Origin: Cognatundibacterium rivi
GTDB lineage: Bacteria; Pseudomonadota; Gammaproteobacteria; Burkholderiales; Burkholderiaceae_D
DNA length: 64,000 bases
NCBI RefSeq assembly: GCF_018139565.1
Contig: NZ_JAGSPK010000005.1
Coordinates: 248,001 to 312,000, forward strand
Reading direction: 5' to 3'
A model generated the notes under the pieces. It made no database searches and was not told the DNA's origin. It saw nothing but the letters and a program-made list of their open reading frames with translations. Shown here one piece after another: positions 55,433 through 64,000 of the stretch. The translations under genes were made by a program, and so were the position numbers. How positions within the stretch are numbered: position 1 is the stretch's first letter; every line of letters starts with the position of its first letter.

Positions 55433-57139
55433 ATGTATCGTTACGACCAACACGATCACCAAATCATCAAAGAACGTATTGCGCAATATCGCGATCAGGT
55501 ACGTCGCCGTCTCGCCAACGAATTGACAGAAGAAGAGTTCCTGCCTTTACGTTTACAAAATGGCCTATACCATCAGCGCCATGCGTACATGCTGCGTATA
55601 GCGGTACCGTATGGCATGCTGTCTTCGGATCAACTGCGCAAGTTTGCGTTTATCGCGCGTAAATATGATCGTGGTTATGGCCACTTCACGACACGTCAGA
55701 ACATTCAGTTCAACTGGATTAATCTGGAAGACTCGCCAGCTATTCTGGAAGAATTAGCGACCGTGGAAATGCACGCGATTCAGACTTCCGGTAATTGCAT
55801 GCGCAATATCACGTCCGACGAGTTTTCCGGTGTGGCTGCGGATGAGCTGATTGACCCGCGTCCGTATGCAGAAATTCTGCGTCAATGGACGACGTTCCAT
55901 CCGGAATTTGCTTACCTGCCGCGTAAATTTAAAATTGCGATTAATGGTGCCAAAGAAGACCGCGCAGCGATTGCGGTGCATGACATCGGCCTGACAGTGG
56001 TACAGAACGATGCCGGTGAAATCGGCTTTAAAGTCATGGTCGGCGGTGGCATGGGTCGTACGCCTATCCTTGGTACCGTGATCCGTGATTTCCTGCCATG
56101 GCAGCATGTGATGACGTATCTGGAAGCGATACTGCGTATTTACAATCAATACGGTCGCCGTGACAACAAATACAAAGCACGCATCAAGATACTGGTGAAA
56201 GCGATAGGTGCCGATGTCTTTGCGCAGCAAGTGGAAGAAGAATGGGCGCAAATTAAAGATGGCCCGGCGACGCTGACCGAGGCGGAGTTCCGCCGTGTAT
56301 CCTCTTATTTTACTGCGCCTGCCTACGCCAGCCTGCCGGCAAGCGATGCAGCTTACGAACAACATCAAGCAGATAACAAGGCCTTCGCTAACTGGGTCAA
56401 ACGTAATGTAAAACCGCATAAAGTAGCGGGTTACGCGAGCGTTGTGCTGTCACTGAAAAAGCCCGGCGTTCCGCCTGGCGATGCGACGGCAGATCAGATG
56501 GACTTTGTGGCAGATCTGGCTGATCGTTACAGCTTTGGCGAACTGCGCGTCACACATGAGCAAAATCTGGTGCTGGCCGACGTGCAGCAATCAGCGCTGT
56601 TTGATCTGTGGCAAGAGGCAAAAGCGCATGGTCTGGCCACTCCGAATATTGGTCTGCTGACCGATATGATCTGCTGCCCGGGCGGCGATTTCTGCGCGCT
56701 GGCAAATGCGAAGTCGATTCCTATCGCCCTCGACATTACCGATCGTTTCAACGATCTGGATTACCTGCATGATATTGGTGATCTTGAATTGAATATGTCG
56801 GGTTGCATCAACGCCTGCGGCCATCACCACGTAGGCAACATCGGCATCCTCGGCGTCGATAAAGATGGCAGCGAATGGTATCAGGTATCCATAGGTGGTG
56901 CGCAAGGCAATAATGCGGCAATCGGTAAAATCATCGGGCCTTCGTTCTCTGCAGGGCAAATGCCGGAAGTGATTGATCGCATCATTCAGGTGTATATCCG
57001 TGACCGCGTTGATAAGGAGCGATTCATAGACACTGCACAACGCCTTGGCATCACGCCATTCAAAGACTTTGTGTATGCGACACCGATCAAAACAACCGAA
57101 CACTATGGTGAAGACGCTGGTTCGCCGGTGGCTTATTAA
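55433..57139 (+). CDS. cysI: Assimilatory nitrite/sulfite reductase, siroheme hemoprotein (CysI)
   Basis: A 568-residue enzyme that reduces sulfite to sulfide with six electrons. It starts MYRYDQHDHQIIKERIAQYR at 55433, with AAGGA upstream. The siroheme-4Fe4S ligands are Cys415 and Cys421 (CCPGGDFC) and Cys458 and Cys462 (SGCINACGHHH); FTTRQNIQFNWINL is the substrate-binding arginine region. No CysJ flavoprotein is in the operon, as usual in Burkholderiales, so the electron donor is probably ferredoxin-like. Gene order cysI-DUF934-cysH-cysD-cysN-cobA supports sulfite rather than nitrite. Confidence 0.95.
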   Translation: MYRYDQHDHQIIKERIAQYRDQVRRRLANELTEEEFLPLRLQNGLYHQRHAYMLRIAVPYGMLSSDQLRKFAFIARKYDRGYGHFTTRQNIQFNWINLEDSPAILEELATVEMHAIQTSGNCMRNITSDEFSGVAADELIDPRPYAEILRQWTTFHPEFAYLPRKFKIAINGAKEDRAAIAVHDIGLTVVQNDAGEIGFKVMVGGGMGRTPILGTVIRDFLPWQHVMTYLEAILRIYNQYGRRDNKYKARIKILVKAIGADVFAQQVEEEWAQIKDGPATLTEAEFRRVSSYFTAPAYASLPASDAAYEQHQADNKAFANWVKRNVKPHKVAGYASVVLSLKKPGVPPGDATADQMDFVADLADRYSFGELRVTHEQNLVLADVQQSALFDLWQEAKAHGLATPNIGLLTDMICCPGGDFCALANAKSIPIALDITDRFNDLDYLHDIGDLELNMSGCINACGHHHVGNIGILGVDKDGSEWYQVSIGGAQGNNAAIGKIIGPSFSAGQMPEVIDRIIQVYIRDRVDKERFIDTAQRLGITPFKDFVYATPIKTTEHYGEDAGSPVAY

Positions 57140-57159
57140 ACTGCGATAGAAGAAAGTAG

Positions 57160-57684
57160 ATGATGCAAGAAATTATCAAAGACAAAGCCATCGTTCAGGA
57201 TGACTGGACAGTATTGCGGCTGGCAGAAAATGAGACACCGGATGCAATCGATGTACCTGCAGGTAAAGTCATAGTACCGCTCAAAGTCTGGCTGTTACAA
57301 CGAAACGTGCTCGAAAAGCGCGCAGATATTGGGGTTTGGTTTTCCAGCGACGAACAGGCAAAAGATTTAGAGGGCGACATTGCCCGCTTCAGCCTGCTCG
57401 CGGTGGATTTTCCTAAATTCTCTGACGGGCGCGGTTATTCCATCGCTTATAACCTGCGTTCACGCTTTGGCTTTAACGGTGAATTGCGCGCCATCGGCGA
57501 CGTCTTGCGTGACCAGTTGTTCTATATGCAGCGCGTGGGCTTCAATGCCTTTGCCGTACGTGCCGACAAAAATATCCATGACGCGATCAAAGGGCTGACC
57601 GATTTCTCTGAAAAATATCAGACTTCATGGGATGAGAAAAATCCCTTGTTCCGTCGTGCTGAACGCACCGGAGTTGCCAAATGA
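57160..57684 (+). CDS. DUF934 protein of the cys operon
   Basis: A 174-residue protein of DUF934. It has VPLKVWLLQR, DIGVWFSSDEQAKDLEGDIA, DFPKFSDGRGYSIAYNLRSR and GDVLRDQLFYMQRVGFNAFA, the family's core. DUF934 occurs almost only between cysI and cysH in betaproteobacteria; it may help sulfite reductase assembly or electron supply, but that is not proven. It overlaps cysH by 4 bp (ATGA). The start could be the second ATG at 57163. Confidence 0.88.
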   Translation: MMQEIIKDKAIVQDDWTVLRLAENETPDAIDVPAGKVIVPLKVWLLQRNVLEKRADIGVWFSSDEQAKDLEGDIARFSLLAVDFPKFSDGRGYSIAYNLRSRFGFNGELRAIGDVLRDQLFYMQRVGFNAFAVRADKNIHDAIKGLTDFSEKYQTSWDEKNPLFRRAERTGVAK

Positions 57685-58394
57685 GTGACTTTGAGGCACG
57701 TCTGGCCGCAACCAAAGCAACGCTGGAAGAAATTGCGGCAGAATTTACGCCAGCAGTTTTCGCATCGAGCCTGGCGGCAGAAGACATGGTGCTGACCGAT
57801 CTCATTTTGCGCAACCAACTGAACATCGGTATATTTTCTCTGGAAACCGGTCGCCTGCACGCAGAAACACTGGGGATGCTGGATGCGGTTAAAAATACTT
57901 ACGGTACTGCGATCACGCTATTCAAGCCGGAGGCCGCAGCCGTTGACGCTTATGTCCAGCAACACGGCTTGAATGCATTTTATGACAGCGTGGAAATGCG
58001 TAAAGAATGCTGCCGTATTCGTAAAGTCGAACCACTGAATCGTGCGCTTGCAGGAAACAAAGCCTGGGTAACCGGACAACGCCGTGCACAGGCAGCCACC
58101 CGTACCGAACTCGCGGTACAGGAAGATGACATCGCGCATGGCATGCAAAAATTCAACCCACTGGCAGATTGGTCTGAAGAAGACGTCTGGCACTATATCC
58201 GCAGCAATCAGGTGCCGTACAATCCGTTGCATGATAAAGGTTATCCTTCGATCGGGTGCGAGCCTTGCACACGTGCAATACAGCCGGGTGAAGATGTCCG
58301 CGCAGGTCGCTGGTGGTGGGAAAATCCTGAATCAAAAGAATGTGGTTTGCATGTCGTCGATGGCAAACTGATCCGCATAAAATCGGCAAACTAA
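57681..58394 (+). CDS. cysH: Adenylylsulfate (APS) reductase, 4Fe-4S type
   Basis: A 237-residue thioredoxin-dependent reductase. It has the two Cys pairs that hold the [4Fe-4S] cluster of APS reductases, Cys110-Cys111 (RKECCRIRK) and Cys193/Cys196 (GCEPCT), and the catalytic Cys221 in KECGLH. PAPS reductases of the E. coli type lack the cluster, so this enzyme should use APS directly, which fits the absence of cysC in the operon. It gives sulfite to CysI. Confidence 0.95.
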   Translation: MSDFEARLAATKATLEEIAAEFTPAVFASSLAAEDMVLTDLILRNQLNIGIFSLETGRLHAETLGMLDAVKNTYGTAITLFKPEAAAVDAYVQQHGLNAFYDSVEMRKECCRIRKVEPLNRALAGNKAWVTGQRRAQAATRTELAVQEDDIAHGMQKFNPLADWSEEDVWHYIRSNQVPYNPLHDKGYPSIGCEPCTRAIQPGEDVRAGRWWWENPESKECGLHVVDGKLIRIKSAN

Positions 58395-58459
58395 ACAAGC
58401 AAACGAGCAAGCGGGCTAAAACTGCAGACCCTGAGTTTACAAAGAAACGAGAAGTGATC

Positions 58460-59395
58460 ATGAATACTGTCGTCGAACACCATTTTATTGATGCTGCGAG
58501 TAATCGTCATCTGGACTGGCTGGAATCTGAAGCCATCCACATCATGCGCGAAGTCGCTGCTGAATGCAGTAACCCTGCGCTCTTATTTTCCGGTGGCAAA
58601 GACTCCATCGTCTTACTGCGTCTGGCGGAAAAAGCATTCCGCCCGGGTAAATTTCCGTTTCCGCTGGTGCATATCGATACTGGCCATAACTTCCCTGAAG
58701 TAATCGCCTTTCGCGACAAACGCGTCGCTGAACTCGGCGAGCGGCTGATCGTTGGTTCGGTCGAAGAATCCATCAAGCGTGGCACCGTGCGCTTGCGCAA
58801 TCCGGCAACTGATTCACGCAACGCGGCCCAGGCAGTAACACTGCTGGAAACGATCGCTGAGCACAAATTCGACGCCTGCATTGGTGGCGCCCGCCGCGAT
58901 GAAGAAAAAGCGCGTGCGAAAGAACGCATTTTTTCTTTCCGTGATGAGTTCGGTCAATGGAACCCGAAAGCGCAGCGCCCTGAATTATGGGATTTGTATA
59001 ACACCCGCGTACATCCGGGTGAAAACATGCGCGTCTTCCCGATTTCAAACTGGACCGAGCTCGACGTCTGGCAATACATCGCACGTGAAAAACTCGAACT
59101 GCCGCAAATATATTTCGCCCACGAACGCCAGGTCATCCCGCGCAATGGCTTGCTGGTGCCGCTGACCGATCTGACGCCGCCGCGTGAAGGCGAAACTGTA
59201 GAAACACAGATCGTGCGTTTCCGTACCGTCGGCGATATTTCCTGCACCTGCCCGGTCTCGTCCGATGCCGCGACAGTCGAAGCGATTATTGCGGAAACAG
59301 CGATCACACAAATTACCGAACGCGGCGCAACCCGCATGGATGACCAGACATCAGAAGCATCGATGGAAAAACGTAAAAAAGAAGGATATTTCTAA
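58460..59395 (+). CDS. cysD: Sulfate adenylyltransferase subunit 2 (CysD)
   Basis: A 311-residue ATP-sulfurylase catalytic subunit of the PP-loop class. The start MNTVVEHHFIDAASNRHL at 58460 is chosen over an upstream frame because it matches the family length (~302) and lies after the cysH stop. Motifs are ALLFSGGKDSIVLLRLAEKA (PP-loop SGGKDS), FPLVHIDTGHNFPE and GGARRDEEKARAKERIFSFR. It works with CysN to form APS. It overlaps cysN by 1 bp (TAATG). Confidence 0.96.
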   Translation: MNTVVEHHFIDAASNRHLDWLESEAIHIMREVAAECSNPALLFSGGKDSIVLLRLAEKAFRPGKFPFPLVHIDTGHNFPEVIAFRDKRVAELGERLIVGSVEESIKRGTVRLRNPATDSRNAAQAVTLLETIAEHKFDACIGGARRDEEKARAKERIFSFRDEFGQWNPKAQRPELWDLYNTRVHPGENMRVFPISNWTELDVWQYIAREKLELPQIYFAHERQVIPRNGLLVPLTDLTPPREGETVETQIVRFRTVGDISCTCPVSSDAATVEAIIAETAITQITERGATRMDDQTSEASMEKRKKEGYF

Positions 59396-60714
59396 TGAGT
59401 GCCGTTGAACAAATAAACGCCAATGTCAATAAAGAACGCGGCTTGTTACGTTTCATCACGGCAGGTTCAGTTGATGATGGCAAGAGCACTTTAATCGGTC
59501 GTCTGCTCTTCGACAGCAAAGGTATCTTTGCGGATCAACTCGATGCAATTTCCCGCGCCAAACATAAGCGCACTGTCGGGGACACGATAGACCTTTCTTT
59601 ACTGACCGATGGTCTGGAAGCGGAACGCGAACAAGGCATTACAATTGATGTCGCCTACCGTTATTTCGCAACCCCTAAACGTAAATTCATCATCGCGGAC
59701 ACACCGGGTCACGAGCAATACACACGCAACATGGTGACAGGTGCATCGACTGCAGATGCCGTCATTATTCTGGTCGATGTCTCGAAAGTGAAGCTGAATG
59801 CGGATGGCAGCGTTGATCTGCTGGTGCAAACCAAACGCCATTCAACGATCGCCCATTTACTCAAGATTGAACATGTGATCGTTGCGGTCAATAAAATGGA
59901 TCTGGTCAACTATGATCAGAGCGTCTATGACCGCATCGTCGCCGAATACAAGAAATTCGCAACACAGTTAGGGCTGACCGATATTCATGCAGTGCCTTTG
60001 TCCGCACTGGCAGGTGATAACGTAGTCACGGCGACCGATAAAATGCCCTGGTATCAGGGACCAACACTGATTGACCTGCTGGAATCACTCAGCGTCTACG
60101 ATGCCAGCCATGATGAACCGTTCCGTTTTCCGGTGCAACTGGTGGCACGTCACAACGGCCATGAAGCAAACGACTTCCGCGGTTATATGGGACGCATAGA
60201 AGCAGGTAAAGTCAGCAAAGGCGACACACTGATCGTTCAACCGGGCGGCCAGACTGGCACAGTCAAAGACATACTGACGCTGGATGGCTCACTGGATACC
60301 GCAGTTGTGGGCCAGTCGGTGACGATACTGTTGAATGAATATCTGGATATTTCCCGCGGCGACATGCTGGCCGGTGCGGATCGTCCGGCAACGCTGTTAA
60401 AAACAGTTAAAGCAGATTTATGCTGGCTGTCAGAAGATGCACTGGATGTTCGTCGCAAATACTGGCTCAAACATACAACCCGGCAAGTTTCTGCCAGAGT
60501 GACTGCAGTCGATACGCTGCTCGACATCAATACACAGCAACGCCACCAGGCTGACAGTCTGAAACTGAACGATATTGCGACGGTCTCCATCAATGTTCAG
60601 CAAGCGTTGGCTGCCGATGCCTATGATGATTTACGTTCGACCGGTGCATTCATTCTGATTGATGAAGTAACGCACCAGACGGTCGCCGCTGGCATGATTC
60701 GCCTGGAAGCTTGA
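59395..60714 (+). CDS. cysN: Sulfate adenylyltransferase subunit 1 (CysN)
   Basis: A 439-residue EF-Tu-like GTPase subunit of ATP sulfurylase; GTP hydrolysis drives APS formation. It has AGSVDDGKSTLIGRLLFD (P-loop), REQGITIDVAYRYF, ADTPGHEQYTRNMVTGAST and VVAVNKMDL. It ends without the APS kinase domain found in NodQ/CysNC fusions, consistent with direct APS reduction by the 4Fe-4S CysH. It precedes cobA by 4 nt. Confidence 0.96.
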   Translation: MSAVEQINANVNKERGLLRFITAGSVDDGKSTLIGRLLFDSKGIFADQLDAISRAKHKRTVGDTIDLSLLTDGLEAEREQGITIDVAYRYFATPKRKFIIADTPGHEQYTRNMVTGASTADAVIILVDVSKVKLNADGSVDLLVQTKRHSTIAHLLKIEHVIVAVNKMDLVNYDQSVYDRIVAEYKKFATQLGLTDIHAVPLSALAGDNVVTATDKMPWYQGPTLIDLLESLSVYDASHDEPFRFPVQLVARHNGHEANDFRGYMGRIEAGKVSKGDTLIVQPGGQTGTVKDILTLDGSLDTAVVGQSVTILLNEYLDISRGDMLAGADRPATLLKTVKADLCWLSEDALDVRRKYWLKHTTRQVSARVTAVDTLLDINTQQRHQADSLKLNDIATVSINVQQALAADAYDDLRSTGAFILIDEVTHQTVAAGMIRLEA

Positions 60715-60718
60715 CGCT

Positions 60719-61438
60719 ATGACTGCGCCATACGGTAAGGTCTATCTGATTGGTGCGGGACCGGGTGCCGCTGACCTGATCACGGTTCGCGGTGCACGCC
60801 TGCTGGCGAGCGCAGATGTCGTGCTGTATGACGCTTTAGTCACCAGTGAAATGCTGGAACTATGCCAGCAAGCAATCAAAATCCCCGTTGGCAAACGCAG
60901 TGGTCAGCGTTCAGCTGCACAGGAACATATCAACCAGCAATTGGTTGAGTGTGCCAGTAAATACGCGCTGGTTGTACGCCTGAAAGGTGGTGATCCTATG
61001 CTGTTTGGACGTGCGGATGAAGAGCTGACCACATTAGAATCAGCAGGGATTTCATACGACATTGTTCCGGGCATAACAACAGCGTTAGCTGCTGCGGCCA
61101 GTGTCCGGCAACCGCTGACCAAACGTGGAGTTGCACGCAGTGTCGCCTTATTTACCTCAAGCACGGCGCCGGGAGAAACGGCAGATACCCGCATTCCTGA
61201 ATGCGACACCTTGGTTCAGTATATGGGTGGCCGCGAGGCGATGCTGACCGCACAGCGTATGCTGGATGCAAATTTCCCAGCCAGTTTACCTGTCGTCATC
61301 GTTGAAAACTGCAGCCGGGAAAATGAGCGTCAACTGACTCTAAGCCTCGGTGAATTAGCCGGTGGATTGCCCGCCTGCAGTGGCCCTGTGCTGGTCATGA
61401 TGGGAGAAGCCATGCGCCCCCGCAAAGCTCAGCAATAA
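60719..61438 (+). CDS. cobA: Uroporphyrinogen-III C-methyltransferase
   Basis: A 239-residue SAM-dependent methyltransferase making precorrin-2, the first step to siroheme for CysI. Motifs are VYLIGAGPGAADLITVRGAR, VVRLKGGDPMLFGRADEE and YDIVPGITTALAAAA, all typical of SUMT. Its location at the end of the cys operon ties siroheme to sulfite reductase supply. Domains for dehydrogenation and ferrochelation (as in CysG) are absent; cbiX, convergent to it, may supply the chelatase. Confidence 0.95.
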   Translation: MTAPYGKVYLIGAGPGAADLITVRGARLLASADVVLYDALVTSEMLELCQQAIKIPVGKRSGQRSAAQEHINQQLVECASKYALVVRLKGGDPMLFGRADEELTTLESAGISYDIVPGITTALAAAASVRQPLTKRGVARSVALFTSSTAPGETADTRIPECDTLVQYMGGREAMLTAQRMLDANFPASLPVVIVENCSRENERQLTLSLGELAGGLPACSGPVLVMMGEAMRPRKAQQ

Positions 61439-61448
61439 TTAGCTACCC

Positions 61449-61477
61449 GCAATATGCCGGCAATGCCGACATATTGC
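61449..61477. terminator. Hairpin between cobA and cbiX
   Basis: GCAATATG ... CATATTGC with an inner CGGCA/TGCCG stem, filling the 39-bp gap between the two convergent genes. No T-run is present. Confidence 0.6.
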
Positions 61478-61849
61478 TTATAGTTGCCTGAGGCAATAAT
61501 CGCGGATTGCAGTTAACACAGTCTCATCCTCGCCAACAGCCGTTGATAAAGTCAACGCAAGTGCAGGAAATTCACCGCGTAATTGATCCAGCAATACCGG
61601 TAAATCGCGTAAGACGTGACCGCCCTGCCCCAGAAAAATCGGCGTGACCGTGATATTGCGAATTCCTTCTTCTGTCAGGCGGCGCACAAGTTCAGGTAAA
61701 GCTGGCGACATGAATTCTAAAAAAGCCAGCTCCACACTGATATCCGGAGAGGCTTCCTGGGTCATTTTTTGTAAGCGCTGAAACGGACCAGCCCAGCGTG
61801 GGTCGCGGGCGCCATGCGCGAAAAGTATCAATGCCGACGTTTTATTCAT
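61478..61849 (-). CDS. cbiX: Sirohydrochlorin chelatase-like protein (CbiX short form)
   Basis: A 123-residue protein of the CbiX/SirB class: SALILFAHGARDPRWAGPFQ with the metal-binding His, VELAFLEFMSPALPELVRRL and ITVTPIFLGQGGHVLRDLPV with the second His. These insert Co2+ or Fe2+ into sirohydrochlorin; with cobA nearby, siroheme is likely. It begins inside the lptG stop (TGATG), so it is co-transcribed with lptFG, not with the cys operon. Confidence 0.9.
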   Translation of the reverse strand: MNKTSALILFAHGARDPRWAGPFQRLQKMTQEASPDISVELAFLEFMSPALPELVRRLTEEGIRNITVTPIFLGQGGHVLRDLPVLLDQLRGEFPALALTLSTAVGEDETVLTAIRDYCLRQL

Positions 61850-62979
61850 CAGTTTCTTTCAACATAGCGCAAGCCTGCCAGCGCCAACCCTAAAAATAAA
61901 ATACTCGGCACCAGAGCAGTCACGGCAGCAGGCCAGGTATTCAATAAACCGATATGTGAAAATAAGCTGTTAATCAGGTAAAACACCATGCCTATCATGA
62001 TGCCGCTGAATATCTTCAGGCTGATACCTCCGCTGCGCACATGCAGATACGCAAACGGCAATGCTAAGGCCATCATCACCAGCGTTGCAAACGGATAGGT
62101 CACTTTCTTCCAGAATGCAATTTCGTAACGCTCACTATCTTGTTTATTGTCGTTCAAGTGCTGCGTATATGCAGCCAGATCGACCGCCGACATACGATCC
62201 GGATCGGCAAACAAGACAGAAAGTATGTCAGGCGTCACCTCAGAAACCACATCGCGACTACTTAATGCCTGACTCTTAACGTTGGCAATATCTTCGGCAG
62301 ATAAAGTTCGGGGAAATGAAGTCTCGATCACATCTGACAAGCGCCAGACGTTCTTACCCTGATACTCCGCACTTTTAGCCGTCACTTCGCGGGCCAGATG
62401 AAAGTTTTTATCAAACTCAAACATCTTCACATCTTTCAATTGGCGATCAGGCAGAATTTCTCTGACATTCAGAAAGCGCGAACCGATCACTTCGCCGCTC
62501 AGACCATTTTCACGGATCAGATCTTTGGTCCACAGGCCAGTTCTGAATTGCTGCGTTTCTGAAGCACCGATGGCTGTCAGTTTGATGCGCTCGGCCAGCT
62601 TGGTCGAATATGGTGCGATCACCTCTCCAAACAGAAAGGTCAGCGCAACGAATACCAGGCCAATTTTGATTAATATCGTTCCTGCCATCACCGTTGACAT
62701 ACTCGCTGCCCGCATGATGGTGAATTCAGAATTCGATGCAAACTGCGCCAGTACATAAATCGTTCCGATTAAAACTGCAATCGGCATAAATTCGTAGATG
62801 TACCCCGGCATACCAAGAGTCACATACAAAAGTGCGTGTTGCAAACGATATCCACCTTTATTCACTGATGGCAATTCGCTCATCAGATCAAAAAAGGAAA
62901 ACAAGGCAAGCAAAGCAACCATCACGAACAAAACGGCGCGCACAATCTCTACCGAAAAATATTTTTGCAGGATTCTCAT
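61849..62979 (-). CDS. lptG: LPS export permease LptG
   Basis: A 376-residue inner-membrane subunit of the LptB2FG transporter that extracts LPS. It has the six-helix YjgP/YjgQ layout with a periplasmic beta-jellyroll (~120-265). Sequence features include ILQKYFSVEIVRAVLFVMVA (helix 1), YVLAQFASNSEFTIMRAASM near the coupling helix, and PFAYLHVRSGGISLKIFSGI. It overlaps lptF by 4 bp and cbiX by 1 bp. Confidence 0.95.
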   Translation of the reverse strand: MRILQKYFSVEIVRAVLFVMVALLALFSFFDLMSELPSVNKGGYRLQHALLYVTLGMPGYIYEFMPIAVLIGTIYVLAQFASNSEFTIMRAASMSTVMAGTILIKIGLVFVALTFLFGEVIAPYSTKLAERIKLTAIGASETQQFRTGLWTKDLIRENGLSGEVIGSRFLNVREILPDRQLKDVKMFEFDKNFHLAREVTAKSAEYQGKNVWRLSDVIETSFPRTLSAEDIANVKSQALSSRDVVSEVTPDILSVLFADPDRMSAVDLAAYTQHLNDNKQDSERYEIAFWKKVTYPFATLVMMALALPFAYLHVRSGGISLKIFSGIMIGMVFYLINSLFSHIGLLNTWPAAVTALVPSILFLGLALAGLRYVERN

Positions 62980-64000
62980 GCAACGCTTTCTTTCTCTTTA
63001 CTACGTAAACAAGCCTTACCTCTGGACCACAATACCAGAGGATGCCAGCGGTGATTGACCTCGATACGCCAGAAGAACAACACAAATGTCATAATGATCG
63101 CAATCAGATGCACGGGCCACCAAGCAACAGAAAATTCTATACGCCCCTGCGACACCATCGCCTGAAAAATATTGACGACGTTCAGATAGATAATCACCAC
63201 CAACAAGGCGACAATTAAATTTGCTGAACGCCCCACGCGGGGATTCACATACCCCAGAGGAATCGCTAATAACATCAACGCCATACACATCAATGGCAAT
63301 GAAATCCGCCACAAAAATTCTGCTTTTTTATTCGCATCTGGCTTGTCAAGCAAGACAGTCAGCGGCATCGATTTCGCAGACTGATCGCCGACGATGGTGC
63401 CGTTCTGACTGGAGACGAGGACACCATATTTTTCGAACTGCATCATTTGAAAATCAGGCGCTGTAGGCAAACCATCGTAACGGCGCCCCTGACTCATCAC
63501 CAGAAATTTATCGCCATATTTATCGATCTCTATCATGCCTTCTTTGGCGACAACCACACTCGATTTTCCATCGCGGACGGTATTAATAAAAATATTTTGC
63601 ACCTTACTCAGATCGCCTGCGACTTCTTCGACGAAAAACACACGATCCGAAGACGATGATTCCTGAAACTTACCGGGCGAGACTTTGGCAATATCCGAGC
63701 GTTTATCGTAGCGTTCGCGAAATTCCACACTTTGCTGGTTCGCCCACGGAGTGACGATAAAACTGAGCAAGCCTGTCAATACTATCCACGGCATGCCAAA
63801 GCGTAAGACTGGCCCTATCCATTGGCGCAAACTCAGCCCTGAGGCAAACCAGACCACCATTTCAGAATCCTGATAGGCCCTTGTCACCACCAGCAGCACA
63901 GAGATAAACCCGGTCAGGATCAACAGAATCGGCATATTCATTAGCGACGTGAAGGCGATCAAGGCGAGTACGTCACCAGATGCAACTTTTCCACCGGCTG
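62976..64000 (-). CDS. lptF: LPS export permease LptF (5' end cut by the window)
   Basis: At least 341 residues of the second LptB2FG permease are visible. The frame stays open to the right edge (AGGKVASGDVLALIAFTSLM), so the true start lies beyond 64000 and the internal start at 63962 is not used. Features are MNMPILLILTGFISVLLVVT, the coupling-helix region RAYQDSEMVVWFASGLS, the periplasmic domain (DRVFFVEEVAGDLSKVQNIF) and GYVNPRVGRSANLIVALLV. It overlaps lptG by 4 bp. Confidence 0.95.
   Translation of the reverse strand, partial: AGGKVASGDVLALIAFTSLMNMPILLILTGFISVLLVVTRAYQDSEMVVWFASGLSLRQWIGPVLRFGMPWIVLTGLLSFIVTPWANQQSVEFRERYDKRSDIAKVSPGKFQESSSSDRVFFVEEVAGDLSKVQNIFINTVRDGKSSVVVAKEGMIEIDKYGDKFLVMSQGRRYDGLPTAPDFQMMQFEKYGVLVSSQNGTIVGDQSAKSMPLTVLLDKPDANKKAEFLWRISLPLMCMALMLLAIPLGYVNPRVGRSANLIVALLVVIIYLNVVNIFQAMVSQGRIEFSVAWWPVHLIAIIMTFVLFFWRIEVNHRWHPLVLWSRGKACLRSKEKESVA

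Overview
The window is a stretch of betaproteobacterial chromosome, most likely from the Burkholderiales/Oxalobacteraceae (Undibacterium- or Herminiimonas-like). The evidence is the gene order scpB-rluB-rimP-nusA-infB-rbfA-truB-typA, the Burkholderiales assimilatory sulfate operon cysI-DUF934-cysH-cysD-cysN-cobA, the lptF/lptG pair, an initiator tRNA and moderate GC. I see no phage, insertion sequence or CRISPR array. Nearly all of it is intact and gene-dense.

Layout. 1-3.8 kb: a truncated unknown gene, a DUF1294 membrane protein, the tRNA-hydroxylation peptidase-family protein YegQ/TrhP and an EamA transporter. 4.2-6.4 kb: an AT-rich, probably acquired acyltransferase-3/SGNH gene for surface glycan acylation. 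6.6-20 kb: a DUF4153 membrane protein and the translation/transcription block (typA, truB, rbfA, infB, nusA, rimP, rluB, scpB, tRNA-fMet), all on the minus strand. A clear sigma70 promoter followed within 75 nt by an intrinsic terminator lies in front of rimP. 20-26 kb: a NUDIX hydrolase, amtB behind a sigma54-like promoter, the N-end-rule transferases aat and bpt, pyrD and tas.

26-34.7 kb: a periplasmic binding protein, two small membrane proteins, a cyclophilin, and what looks like an organosulfur acquisition module. That module is an SsuA-like binding protein and a LacI-type regulator on the minus strand, divergent from a TonB receptor translationally close to an NtaA/SnaA-type flavin monooxygenase. 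A GntR/LacI-like operator sits in the divergent promoter region. 35-37.8 kb: a FadL-type porin and a secreted alpha/beta hydrolase.

37.9-42.6 kb is the most striking region: a Family 2A encapsulin nanocompartment locus. It holds the SrpI-type shell, its SufS-type cysteine desulfurase cargo with a ~210-residue loading extension, an XRE-type regulator, a serine acetyltransferase (EpsC) and a rhodanese. Together these could make O-acetylserine/cysteine, strip sulfur from cysteine inside a protein shell and handle the released sulfane sulfur. The family is known, but the coupled XRE gene, the direct repeats in front of the shell gene and the duplicated YYF motif in the cargo extension deserve attention.

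43-54.4 kb: a small secreted protein, ribB behind an FMN riboswitch, an AdeRS-like two-component system divergent from an AdeABC/MexAB-OprM-like RND pump, a DUF535 protein overlapping the pump operon and a patatin-like lipoprotein. 54.6-61.4 kb: TauE exporter and the sulfate assimilation operon ending in the siroheme methyltransferase cobA, met head-on by cbiX, lptG and lptF (cut by the window end). Sulfur metabolism is thus the theme of three separate loci in the window.
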